64,000 nucleotides of DNA from Asterias rubens (lineage: Eukaryota; Echinodermata; Asteroidea; Forcipulatida; Asteriidae). Made by a program: the position numbers and the translations under genes. The stretch is taken from positions 14,965,195 through 15,029,194 of the forward strand of contig NC_047068.1 in NCBI RefSeq assembly GCF_902459465.1, given 5' to 3'. Shown here in pieces: positions 22,201 to 33,200 of the stretch; positions within the stretch are counted from its first letter, which is position 1, and the number at the start of each line of letters is the position of its first letter. The notes beneath the pieces were generated by a model that saw nothing but the letters and a program-made list of their open reading frames with translations, made no database searches and was not told the DNA's origin.

Positions 22201-24897
22201 GTGTGAGTTGTCAGATGAAATAAATGTTTCATTTTGGAATATCTCATGGAGCTTTGCCGTAATGTTTATTTCAGAAGTTAGCTGTAAGTGAAAACATCTT
22301 GTCCAATATTTAACTTCTTCTTTTGTTGTCTTTCTAGGGTCAGTTCAACTTTGCTGAGATTGTTATTGAACCGTTGGACAGTGAGAGTAACTTAGTGACC
22401 GTGCAGGCAAAACCAGGTACAAGACAAATCCTCGTCTATTTATACAAAAAGAATCAACACAGAAATTTAATTTTGTTCTCTTGCATAATTCCTTGTGACC
22501 CCTTCAACAACAAAAATCATCTGACTATTTTGCTTGCTTTTGATAGAAACAGGGCCCAATTGCATAAAGCCTGTAAGCAAAAAACCTGCTTAGCACAGGA
22601 AAATGTTAGCAGCCAACATTCCATGAAGTTTACGTAATTGTTGCAACTGGTGCCCCACTCATTTTTTTCGCTTAGCAAAGAAATTTGTTCAGCAGTATTT
22701 TCTGCTAAACAGCTTTAAGAAATTGGACCCTGTTCTACACAGCCAAAAAGGCGGTGTGTTTTTGGACAAGTGCTTAGATTCATATAAAGACTAGTAAGTA
22801 ATAAATTGATCGAGCATGAGCAATCTTAGCTTATTTCCTCTTGATATCATTCTTTCCTTTCTTTCCTCACAACTGCGTTTTTTTTAAAGTTTTTTTTAGA
22901 ATAAACAAATTGCGAGCATGATTGATCGAAATGTATGAGCAAACTATGATGTTACCATAGACCATGTAAATGATTAATCTGTGGCGTCAAATATTGATAG
23001 AAACAAAGCCTGGGCTTCCTGCAGGTGTGATTTGTTTGTTCAGCAAGTGCAGTCTCTGTGACTTTGTGAACATCACTTTGCAATTTCCTCCATTTTGCTC
23101 TGTCTGAACAGAGTAAATTGCAGTGTTAAACATTTATTAACAAATCTTGATATTATGTTTACACTTCTTTTGATTAATATGACTACAAAGTGCTCAATTT
23201 TTCATATGACGGATGTTGTATCTTTCCTGCTAGGAAACGCCCTGGAGTGTACAAACTTGCGTTTTTTGTAAACAATGAGACGTTATGTAAACCACTATAT
23301 TATCAACTCAAGCGAAATCAAGCCTATGACCCGTAATGTAGCTTTATTATGCTTACTAGGTTAAGATCAACAGCCAAAACGTCATTTCACATGTAGAATC
23401 TGTGACTAGTCAGTGGAGTAACCAGAGATTTTCATTTGGGATTTGGAGCAGGGGCAAAGCAAAATTCTGAAGGGGACTTTTTAGTGTGTCGAACCATTCA
23501 TTTGTACTTTTTTATCTCTTAATTATTACATCGATTAAGTTGAACCTTTCTTCATTGTCTCATATTGATTCTGTTATTTGTACATGCGTTGTTGGATGTA
23601 TAATAATATAAATAAATTAAAAATTCAAGAAAATGTAATCCTGATTTGTTTATAGATTTAGAAGCAATGATTGGAAGTAGAGGTCCACGCATGATAACCA
23701 ATAAGAATCTGCCTCTCTTGGTTCGACAGATGGCGCTACATGCCAATGTAAGTTTTCCTTCAGGAAAATAAAAAAAAGGTTAAATTATTAACCACCTAAC
23801 CCCTTTTCACACTATGCTATTTCCCGGGGGCGTCCATAGGGAATAAAGGCTGGCCCTTTCAAACTTTTGATTTCTTTACCCCCGAGCTACCCCGGCAAAT
23901 GGGAATACCCACCCCTGCTTTGGAGTAGGAGTAAGCGGTAAAGCCAAGGGGTATACTTGAAATATGCAACTTAAACCCAGTGGAATAGGGACCTTGGCGG
24001 GGACAGTTTGTAAGTCTGCAGGGGTAACCGTGGGGTAAGGAAAACTCCTCAGGCCTCCCCAGGGCTGTATACCACGGGGGTGAGAGATACACAGTGTGAA
24101 AAGGGCTTTAGTGTCTTCTGTATTCTCAAAAATTGTCTGTGCCTCAATACTGGTGTTATTTTTTTGGAACATTTTGGCGTATCAGGAGTAATGGTTTAAG
24201 CAGCTGTTAAAATAAGTGAATATGAATACAAAGACAATGTTTTTGAAACAAGTGTGTTTTTTAGGTTTTTTATCTTCAATTTGTATTTATATACCTTGCC
24301 CGATATATTTATGGCAAAAGGGTGTTCCTAAAAATGTTGCCGTTCTTTAACGCTCCTTTCCTCTTATACAGAAGTGCCCTCCTCCTTTAAATTCAAAGTG
24401 AAGAAACACATTATCCACATACCGAGCACCAAATGTGAATTTATTACGGTTTATTTTTTCAGAAAGTCCTAAATCGATGCCAATGTTTTGAGAAGTCTCC
24501 CGATTTTTCGAAAATATACTCAGAGGTATAGCAAGAACATTCTCTAAAGAACAAAATCTACCTGGCCAAAGAAACACACATGGTGTTGCCGCAAACCAAA
24601 TATTTATTGATACCTCACCATGCAATGCCTAAAATCCCATATAATGTTTTGATCATTGTTTCCTTTCAACAGCTAGCGTCTCAAATCTACCAGAGTCAGA
24701 TGAGGGGCACCCTGGCTGAGGCGTACACCTCCAACTGGCTTGAACGTCTGCGACAAATCAAACGCCTTCGTGGCAAGATCTCTCAGGGTACTCCTGTCAA
24801 CTCCTTGGCTGCAATGGCCGCTGCTTCTTCCGTCAGACAGCAGGAGAAGCGCAAAGGATCTCCAGGGGCTCTGGAAGATTTTACTGATTATGCTTGA
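13286..24897 (+). CDS. TSC2: Tuberin (TSC2), C-terminal 740 residues, 5' end outside window
   Basis: Exons: 13286-13559, 15195-15368, 15904-16025, 16720-17483, 18531-18609, 18995-19081, 19571-19757, 20821-20960, 22338-22416, 23656-23747, 24673-24897 (TGA stop). All introns are GT-AG and phases join without a break. Tuberin is the GTPase-activating subunit of the TSC1-TSC2 complex that turns off RHEB and so restrains TORC1 at the lysosome. The first exon begins [12 protein letters not shown], a block strongly conserved in vertebrate tuberin. The 16720 exon is a serine-rich linker carrying RRPRGHT (Thr codon 17374-17376), equivalent to the human Akt site Thr1462. Exons from 18995 encode the Rap/RheB-GAP domain ([32 protein letters not shown]). 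The catalytic asparagine thumb is the AAT at 20898-20900. The C-terminus LEDFTDYA resembles human VEDFTEFV. The preceding ~1,100-1,200 residues must lie left of the window. Confidence 0.95.
14129..14468. repeat. MITE family A (TTAA type) in a TSC2 intron
   Basis: Ends GGCACTGGACACTTTTGG and, complementary, CCAACAGTGTTCAGTGCC, with TTTAA at both borders. The interior matches copies at 27,346-27,650, 31,151-31,283 (truncated) and 52,072-52,448 through blocks such as GGCTCCCTCTGAAGT and ATTGAGCTCAAAT. Confidence 0.8.
17952..18324. repeat. MITE family B (TTAA type) in a TSC2 intron
   Basis: Flanked by TTAA at 17952-17955 and 18321-18324, with inverted ends AGCCATTGGACCCTTTCGG and the complementary CCGAAAGGGTCCAATGGCT. 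Sister copies are at 34,524-34,865, 39,812-40,170 and 51,885-52,612. Conserved interior blocks include CCCACACTTCGTGT and GTGTCATGACATGTGTTT. Confidence 0.85.
21112..21383. repeat. Inverted-repeat element with AACTGGTT sub-repeats
   Basis: Ends CCCAGGTCAAAATT and complementary AATTTTGACCTGGG, followed inward by TTGAACC/GGTTCAA. The interior is built of repeated AACTGGTT, AACTAGGTT and CCATTTTCCATATTAA blocks. No coding capacity. It lies in the TSC2 intron between 20,960 and 22,338. Confidence 0.75.
22552..22731. repeat. GGGCCCAATT-type MITE
   Basis: Begins GGGCCCAATTGCATAAAG and ends with the diverged complement CTTTAAGAAATTGGACCC, with GCTTAGCA/TGCTAAAC blocks inside. Related copies or fragments lie at 39,226-39,515, 41,690-41,790, 45,969-46,119 and 59,738-59,820. 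Confidence 0.6.
23801..24105. repeat. MITE with CCCTTTTCACACT ends
   Basis: Inverted ends CCCTTTTCACACT at the left and AGTGTGAAAAGGG at the right, 305 bp apart. The interior is more GC-rich than its surroundings. It sits in the last TSC2 intron. Minus-strand open frames inside it are incidental. Confidence 0.75.
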
Positions 24898-25025
24898 GGG
24901 CATTGACAGGATTTTAGGAAGAGGAGTATACTTTACGACCAGAATTCTCTTTATATTTTTTTAAAATATAGAATTTGGAGTAAATGATACAATTTCTTTC
25001 ACTGTTTTGTTGTTTTTGTATGCAA

Positions 25026-25031
25026 AATAAA
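25026..25031 (+). promoter_or_regulatory. TSC2 polyadenylation signal (AATAAA)
   Basis: Canonical AATAAA 129 nt after the TSC2 stop codon, the first such hexamer downstream. Confidence 0.6.
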
Positions 25032-25717
25032 ACATTTGCAAGTTGTGAATCTATGGAACATTTGAACTGATAGTGCCATAGAGAACGCAAGTCACTCTTT
25101 AAAGGTGAGCTATCCTTGTTTTTGAACCAGACACCATTTGAGTTGGGTGCCCATGTGTAGAGGTCAAAAGATGGTCCTTCACTTGCCAATCCTGTGCCCA
25201 AAGTGTACATTAAAAATTCTGTGCATCTCATTGTTTTATCACTGTCCCCTCTATTAGATGGCAGCTGGATGACGTCAGTGCCTACGAAAAAGGTGTTGTC
25301 TACTTTTGCAAAATCAGTGATGTTTAAAGTGTAGATGAAATGTAATTTGCATGTTTCACAGAAAGGGACCAATGTTGAACTAGTGGTTGTTCAGTTGCAT
25401 TTGTAGGGCATGTGCACAGAATTTATACTACTAACGACTCAAGTTCAAGCCAGAGTTTGGGTTGATTTTAGTTGAACTATGGTCAATGATAGTCCTTGCG
25501 CCCTGAGTGATGGTGGATCTGTCTATATGAAACAGAATTTGGTGTCATCACTTAATAAAACTATTATTAATAAATACAAACTCCATGTAATACAGTGCAA
25601 TGATTGATAAATTAATAAATATTCCTGCACTCAGTGCATCTTACTTGCATTTCAGTTTTTAGAGAGTGTGTCTAATTAACGCACAACCATACAGTGGGAG
25701 ACTTTGAAATGCTAGGT

Positions 25718-25952
25718 GTCAGCAGTTACCAGGTAATTTTGCATTATTTACAGCATTCTGAGCATGCGCACATTAATGAGAACAATGGATTTACTTGGTA
25801 AGTCTGCTGCCACCTATCGTCCCAAAATTGACAGTTTGTCAGCAGTTACCAGGTAATTTTGCATTGTTTACAGCATTCTGAGCATGCGCACATTAATGAG
25901 AACAATGGATTTACTTGGTAAGTCTGCTGCCACCTATCGTCCCAAAATTGAC
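25718..25952. repeat. 120-bp unit in two tandem copies
   Basis: GTCAGCAGTTACCAGG starts both copies (25,718 and 25,838), and TATCGTCCCAAAATTGAC ends both. The copies are almost identical over ~115 bp (one A/G difference seen in GCATTATTTACAG against GCATTGTTTACAG), which points to recent duplication. Each contains GAGCATGCGCACATTAATGA. Confidence 0.9.
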
Positions 25953-27345
25953 TGTTGTTGAAAGGGAATGGATTTGTTTGGTAACCACTTCTATAAAAAA
26001 AATTGTCACTAAAAGCTTACTTGGTTTGAAGTACAACAGCTTTCCAAAAGATAAAGTAGAACGATAATCATTTCACTTTGAGGTATATGTATTCCAGTTT
26101 TTATGCCCAAAATTTTAATCTAAGACACGCTACTGTAAGAAACGATTCTCAGATTGTGTGTTCTTTCTGTTTCAACTAAACCACTTCGTGTTTTTTTTGG
26201 GTGATACATGTATCTTAAAGACACTACCACCTGTTGAGGTTAAATTTTCACATGTTATATTGTATATCTACATTTATATTGGGTCAAAACAATCAAATAG
26301 TTCCACTTTTGAATACTCTGTCTTGACAGAAATGGTTTTGGGGAAGAGTTTAAAATCATTCCGTTCCTATAGGATGGCAGTAAAGTTGTTGGTAAACAAA
26401 CCATGTGACCGAACCTGATATTTGTTAGCGCGTATGAGTGAAAGCATTACAAATTGTTTCATTGTTTTCCTGGATTTTGTGCCAATACCAACTGATTTAT
26501 GGGATGTTTAAAGACTTTTTCGCTGACTTTGATTTAAAGGAGTAAGATCTTGGGATTATTGGTACTGGTATAAACCAGTTTTACATTTGATAATCTCAAT
26601 TCTATCGACCTTGTAACTTGTGACAAAGCATACCAAAAGAGCCACATGGCCCTTGGCTTCTTGCCAGCTTGATTTGTGCACAGCCTAATGGAAGAAAAGG
26701 GTAAATTATTTGATGGAGACTGCATCTGATTTAAATTTACTTTTGTTATGTAGAAAGGTGGTATGACATCTCAGAACTTGTAGATCTGTTATTTGTATAA
26801 CTCTTCTATTCCGTTATGACACTAATGTCAAATGTAAGATTCCCCATATGACCAGTGCAGTATCTCGCCTACCAGAGAGTACAAGGTTGCGCCTTTCATA
26901 AACAAATGTTACACAGTCTATATTAGTCTTCAATGTTTTCTGCTGTAAAATTATAATGGACACTTATTGCTCCGATATCTTCCAATTTTAATGATCATGG
27001 TGCATGAACACTATTAATCTGGTCATTTATTACTCCTGGACCATTTATCTCATTCCTTAGCCAATTTCCTGTCGCTAAATGTAGCGCATCATTTGTCAAG
27101 CTAAATCAGTCACACTTTTACCCCCACATGTACCCATTAACTTCTGAATGGAAGTTAAACAATTTTAGTTAATTGTCTTGCCCAAGGATGGCATGCCACT
27201 GCACTTTTATTATTAGTGTAATCACATCTCAGATATCAACAAATGAAGCATGTGTAATGCACTTGCTAATGCTATTCATACATAATGCACATGAACGATG
27301 GAGCTGCTTCTAAAGTTATCCATACTGCCCTCTAGTGGCAGATAA

Positions 27346-27650
27346 TGCACTGGACACTATTGGTAATAACTCAAAATAACTATTAGCATAAAAACAATGG
27401 AGAGCTGTTGTGAGAAATGGCTCCCTCTGAAGTAACATAGTTTTTGAGAAAGAGGTAATTTCTTACTCAAATAAAAAAAGGACTCGCTGGCCTGAAGCCT
27501 TTTATTAGACATCTGAAAGCACACAAACTTGTGCAATAAGAGTGTTTCTTTCTTTCATTATTCTCTTGCAACTTCGATGACGAATTGAGTCAAAATTTTC
27601 ACAGCTTATTTTGGAATTTTGACAATTACCGAACATGTCCAGTGCCTTTA
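27346..27650. repeat. MITE family A copy
   Basis: Left end ACTGGACACTATTGGTAAT, right end ATGTCCAGTGCCTTTAA. The interior shares GGCTCCCTCTGAAGTAACAT and related blocks with the copies at 14,129 and 52,072. Confidence 0.75.
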
Positions 27651-27918
27651 ATGATCTATCACTGGCATTGTAAAGTAACTGAATAAATAGAAACCAGAAT
27701 ATATATTGTTTTGCTTCAAAGTAATAACCTGAAATAAAGTTGAATAAAGTATTTCAGTATGAAACAAGTCATGATTGCACTTCAATGTGTACTTTTTTCT
27801 TCTTCTTAGGGTTTCGTCAAAAAGTGTCAGTACTCTATAAAATAACAATGATAAGAAGTAATTACATAGAGTATAAGAAGCAGAAAATTAATGCACAAAA
27901 TAACTTGTTCAATACATT

Positions 27919-28230
27919 AAAGGAACACGTTGCCTTGGATCGGTCGAGTTGGTCTTTGAAAAGCGTTTGAAACCGTTTGCAATGTTTGGTTTTCCTTTTA
28001 CGTCGCGAAGAAACACGGTCCCCCATTTTATGGAGTCAAAATGTTGACTCCATAATATGGCCTGTCGTGTTAGTGGGCAAGGTAAAAGGAAAACCATGCA
28101 ATTTCGAGTGATACTTGTGTGGATCATTATACTCTACTTTTAACAATTAACATATCTTTATAACCATATACATTTCATAACAAACGGTTTTCAACAACTC
28201 ATCCTATCCAAGGCAATGTGTACCCCCCTA
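27919..28230. repeat. MITE (TTAA type) with a central palindrome
   Basis: Inverted ends AACACGTTGCCTTGGAT and complementary ATCCAAGGCAATGTGT, with TTAAAGG just outside at the left. The middle carries TGGAGTC-AAAATGTT-GACTCCA (28,030-28,051), a perfect 7-bp stem. No coding capacity. Confidence 0.75.
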
Positions 28231-28318
28231 AATATGTGTTTGAAAGACACCCCTCACAAATGAAAACCCAGCGTTTTGGGAATGCTTCTATCTAAGGATG
28301 GTTGATGTTTAGACAGTA

Positions 28319-28520
28319 GGGACTTTTCGTTTTCGACGATGGATGGTTCTGCGACGGTTGTTCAGCTAAACGTTGTCGTTTTCAGCACAACGAAGATTCA
28401 TCCCAAGTACTGTCGTAGAAATTGAGGGACGACCGTCCTCAAAGCCCACGCATGCGCAGATGACGCCAAATGTCATCTTTACCGTCGCAGAACCATCCGT
28501 TGTCGAAAACGAAAAGTCCC
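28319..28520. repeat. 202-bp MITE flanked by TA
   Basis: Long inverted ends of about 40 bp with few mismatches: GGGACTTTTCGTTTTCGAC at the left and GTCGAAAACGAAAAGTCCC at the right. A TA dinucleotide lies on each side (28,317-28,318 and 28,521-28,522), the target site expected for Tc1/mariner-type transposition. Confidence 0.85.
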
Positions 28521-29139
28521 TAATAATTGTTGATGACCACAAGAGCTACATCAGTTCACTTATTTTAGCTTTTTAATCAAAATGAGCAATTTGAAACTCA
28601 CACAGCGTCTTGATTTTGCTCACACGAAAGAGTGATAAGCTAGCAAACAACATGAATATCACAATTTCTGCTTGTAAGGCCCAAACTTGATAAAATGCTG
28701 AACTTTGTCCTATCCCCTTGTGAGTTTTTTTTCATGTGTTAATTTTCCCCTAAATGAGGCTTAAATCTTGAATCAGGCTATATAAGACGGCATCAGCAGA
28801 GCCTACTGCATGGTTTTAAAATCCTGACAAGATTGCACAAGTTTAAAAAAACATTTATTGTTATGATTTTATCAAAGTAATCTTATAAATGAAATTAAAA
28901 AACAGTAGCCTATACGGCATAGTTTTAGAGCATAAAATTGCCACTTAACACCTTTTCCACCAAGTACAGTCCAGTTCCCAATGCTTGAAAGAAAAGCAAA
29001 CATATTTAATAAAACGGCCAATATCTGTTTAAAAAATCTATTGGAAATTTTGTTTGTTTGTGTTGTTGTGTGCCCCCCCCCCCCCCGGGGGGCGGGGTTA
29101 TTGCATAACACAACACAACCAACAAAATAAATCAGACTC

Positions 29140-29334
29140 TTCCACCGAGAGAGGGCGGGCTTTAAATCTTTTGACGGAAATGGAACTTCTCAAAATGGCG
29201 GTAAACTTTGTAGAGAAGTTGAGAAAGTTTGGAGAGTTGTAAAACGTACAACTGTTTTCATCTTTGTTTACCAAGTAACATTAATGAGCTGCTAATCTTC
29301 TTTATGATAAATTTGTCTCCTCACTGAATCTCAG
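29140..29334 (+). promoter_or_regulatory. Putative USP1 promoter and non-coding first exon
   Basis: A GC-box-like GGGCGGG at 29,153 is followed by a stretch ending CTCAG|GTGAGT (donor at 29,335). A pyrimidine-rich acceptor, CTTTAAACCTCCAG, ends at 30,228, 26 nt before the USP1 ATG. This would give a short 5' UTR exon joined to the coding exon. Inferred from signals only; transcript data would decide. Confidence 0.35.
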
Positions 29335-30254
29335 GTGAGTGTCAATTATTTTCTGAAGGTTTAATAATTAAATGACAAGAATTGCGATACAAACGTCATC
29401 TTTCTGTGCTGACCTAGCATTCGCGATAGCCAAATACGTCTATTTCCGACAGACGATTTACGCCGGCCACAGAAAGTTGACAATTTTGTGTTTTTCTTAG
29501 TAGTATTGATTTATCATTTTGAAGAGCTTCTCACTCGATATTTTGTTTCAAATTTCACCCATAAAGTCATTTTTATTTGTAGGCCTACTGTCTGTCTGCT
29601 AAACAAATTATTCTATCTAATTCTAATTATTAAAATTGAATTAATTTATTTTAGGTAAATTTTTTTTATTTTAAAAAATGAAAATATATATATATTTGTT
29701 TCTTTTTCGTAGGGGTAGGGCTAGGTTTTTCTTTTGAAACAAATAAACTGATATGTGCATACAATAAATTTAAATGTAGTGTTGTAGAATGGAATATCTT
29801 TAGTTGCGTTAACGTAACCCTCCTCCCGACGGCCGCCATGCTGGAGGGTTACGAGATTGTTTCGAGCGACAACGGTTGATCTGGTCCAACACGTACAATT
29901 TCGACAGCTAGTCACCAGATTTGCCTCATTTTTACCACTTTCGAAAATCATGAAACAAATTCTGAGGGTACGAACTTAATCCGCAATGTCTATTTGCAGC
30001 CTGCCTTAATACTCAAAACAACAGTGAAGAAATATTTCGAAGAAAAATGTACAAAAACTTACCAGAACCTGAGCGAAATTCACAGGTTCAAATGTTGAAC
30101 CTGCGTGGGGCGGAGCTTCGGCTCTACGTGTGTGTGGGTTAGCAGACCACTGGTTAAAGGAAAAACGCTTTGATTATTCTAATAACATGCGCAACAAGCT
30201 TGATGAATGCTCATCTTTAAACCTCCAGACAATTGTTTTGAAGCTTCACCTAAG

Positions 30255-33200
30255 ATGGCAAGTTGCTCCAGCCCGCCCAAGAAGAGACCCAAACTGTCAT
30301 TGAAGTTCATGAGGAAGGAGAAGCAGCCAATAAAAGATGAAAAAAGTGATGAGTCGTGTAGTCAGATGAGCAGTAATGGGAGGACCATGCACTCTGCCCC
30401 GTTTAGGTAAGGAGGTCCCACTAGGGTCCAATTTTATAGAGGTGCTTAGAAGCATCCGCTAAACAGAAATGAGTAGGATAACAGTTCATGTGACGTGGAA
30501 GCTTGGCTGGTAACCACATTACTTCAAAGTGAAATGTTTCTCAAAATACTTTATATACTATCGGAAGCTGCTGCAGGCTTGCCGCTTCTAACCAAAAACT
30601 GTGATTGCCGTTAATTTAAAGGTTGATTACCAAATGTCTTTCCTTTTATCAGCTGTGTATCCTTCAAGCAGGATTTGGGATTTAATTTTCTTTAACAAAA
30701 CAATTGATTTGCAGCCAGTCGAGTACAACAAACAGCAGCACCATGGATCCGAGTTCCTCGTCCAATAAAGAGAGCCAGCTTGAGGTTGCACGCTCGCTTC
30801 CGCCCCCATATTCAGGTCTGCAGAACCTTGGTAATACCTGCTACCTGAACAGTGTACTCCAAGCCCTTCGCTTCTGCCCTGGGTTCTGTCAGGGGTTGTG
30901 TCAGCTGACTGGGGTGTGGGAGAAGCTGAGGGAGGAACTAAGAGAAGAGAACGGGGCAGGCGATCATATCGACATGAAGGCATGCGGGCGGGAAATGCAG
31001 TTTGTCATCAATTTGAAGAAGGTAAGATTAAAATACTGATACTCTGGATCAGACACTTGTGGGGTGTTGTGGCTGAGGGAGGGGATAAGAACACTGGACT
31101 CAAGATTTAGCGTTTCTGATCAGCAGAGTGTGGGTTTGCGTCCCGGTTAAAGGCAGTGGACACCTTGGTAATTACTCAAAATAATTATTAGCATAAAACC
31201 CTACGTGGTGACGAGTAATGGGGAGATGTTGATGGTATAAAACAATGTGAGAAATGGCTCCCTCTGAAGTGCCATAGTTTTGGCTGCATATTGCCCCACA
31301 ACCCTTTGTAAACTGTTACATGGTGCTATGTAAAGAAATTAGTCTCATACTTCAAGCTCCACAATACCTTGCAGGAAAATACTGAATGTCAAAGTGCCTT
31401 GAGCACCACTGAGTGATGGATATGAGTGCTATTTAAGAAGCTAGGATTATATAATCTTGTTCATCTAATAATAATAAATAATAATAATATCAAAGTCTTA
31501 TATAGCGCCTGTATCTACCAACGAGGTACTCAAGGTGCTGAGTATATACAAACTTTCAGAAAGATAGGTTACTGAAGTGGTCAATTCTGAGACCCAATTA
31601 TGTATCACCTTATAAGGGTTTACAAGGTGCTACGGCGCCTACAGCAGTCACAGCCAGGAACACCTGGGGAACTCCTTCTCTTTTACATGCATTACATAAC
31701 ACATGGGACCAACGTCTTAATGTCCCATTCGATGGATGAAGCATTGGTTAAGTGTCTTGCTTAAGCAGGCCTGGAATTACACGGCGGCCACGACGGCCAT
31801 GGCCGTCGATGCCCTTCCAACTGGCCGTGATGCCCCTCGAAAAAATACCATTTTCACAGCCAAAACTGCCGTGCCCTTTTTCCCCGTTGGCCGTCGTGCC
31901 CTTTTTTTACCCAAGCCCAAGATTTTATTATTGACACAAACATTTGTTTTCGGCCGACTACTTACGGCCGACAATATTAATCCAGGGAACTCTATAGCAG
32001 TCATGGTATTCAACGTTATAAGTGCAACGGAGATTCCACTCCCGAGTCATCGCACATGCTAGCGCTAAACTGCATCGCATATAGTCCACACGCTCGTTTA
32101 TCCGACAGCGCGATTTCACAAGGAACCAGTCTAACACAATCCATTGATCAACAGAGGGCGCTGTTGTTAAAATACCCATATATGGTATCCTCCGTTTGTG
32201 AACGGACGAAATATTGTTGGTGAATGAAATGACTCTTGGAAATGTTTACGAAGGAATTTGCCAAAATAAAGCACAAAAAGAGCGTTTGGAGGAAGATGTA
32301 AAAGATAAATTTGAGAACTATGCCCCCAAATGCAAGAAAGTTAACTTACAATTATTTTTTTCTTCATAGAAATTTTGTTTTTATTACTATTTTTTTACTT
32401 CTTCTTTTTACAAAATCATTGGATCCCAATGTGCACTTAATTTTTGTTTGTATTCTTGCACTTTATAAGTTACGATTTACTTTTGCTTTTTTCTTAATAG
32501 CTGTATGATAAGATGTCTGTCAGAGAGGATGACTACATTGCAGATCCAACCACAGACACACTAATGTCGCCCTCGCCTGATGAAGTGCTGGAAACTATCA
32601 GGTAAGGGTGTTTTGGGGGCAATAATCCTCAGTAAGAATAGTGAATGAATAATGCCTTCTACTTTCTCTCTTGCTTGGGCCGTGTCGGAATTGGCGGCTA
32701 TGATTAAGGCTGGATCATGCATTAAAGTATAGGCAGTGCTCAGTAGTCCTTAGCTACACTGGTAGCCAACGCTGTAGACTCCAATTCAGATAAGGCCTTA
32801 ATTTTGTCTCCACTTTCAGGGGTATAATTTTTATTTTAAGTCAAATTTCATTTTTGTTATCTTGTAATATATGTAATTTGTTAATTTGATAATTACTCCA
32901 CAAATTAATGACCATAAAAACTAACTTGGTAAAAAGCACTGCAGCGTTTAATAATATATTTATAACATTTTGAGAAATGATTCCCTTGAAAGGGATTTGG
33001 TTTAAGAGAAAGAGATTACAAAAAAGTTCAAAAATTTGTTTGGTTAACTTTCAGGGATTTGAATCCGATGTTTCAAGGCTTCCTGCAGCATGACTCTCAA
33101 GAGATGCTGTGTTGTCTCCTAAGCTATCTCCTTGAGGCCTGTCAGAAACTCAAGAAACAGTTCAAGATGCATCACAAAACGCCACGAGACATCAAGACAG

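Larger units (their letters stand above)
24898..29139. other. TSC2-USP1 intergenic region
   Basis: The TSC2 3' UTR with a polyadenylation signal near 25,026 comes first. Then follow a two-copy 120-bp tandem repeat (25,718-25,952), MITEs at 27,346-27,650, 27,919-28,230 and 28,319-28,520, and a C/G homopolymer run near 29,075. I see no additional gene. Confidence 0.55.

Noticed and set aside
24914..25372. 152-codon minus-strand frame downstream of TSC2
   Set aside because: No family resemblance; overlaps the TSC2 3' UTR and its AATAAA, with no splice or start context.
31736..32062. 108-codon plus-strand frame in a USP1 intron
   Set aside because: Low-complexity GGCCGT/ATGGCC repeat sequence; a related stretch occurs near 59,670. 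No domain.
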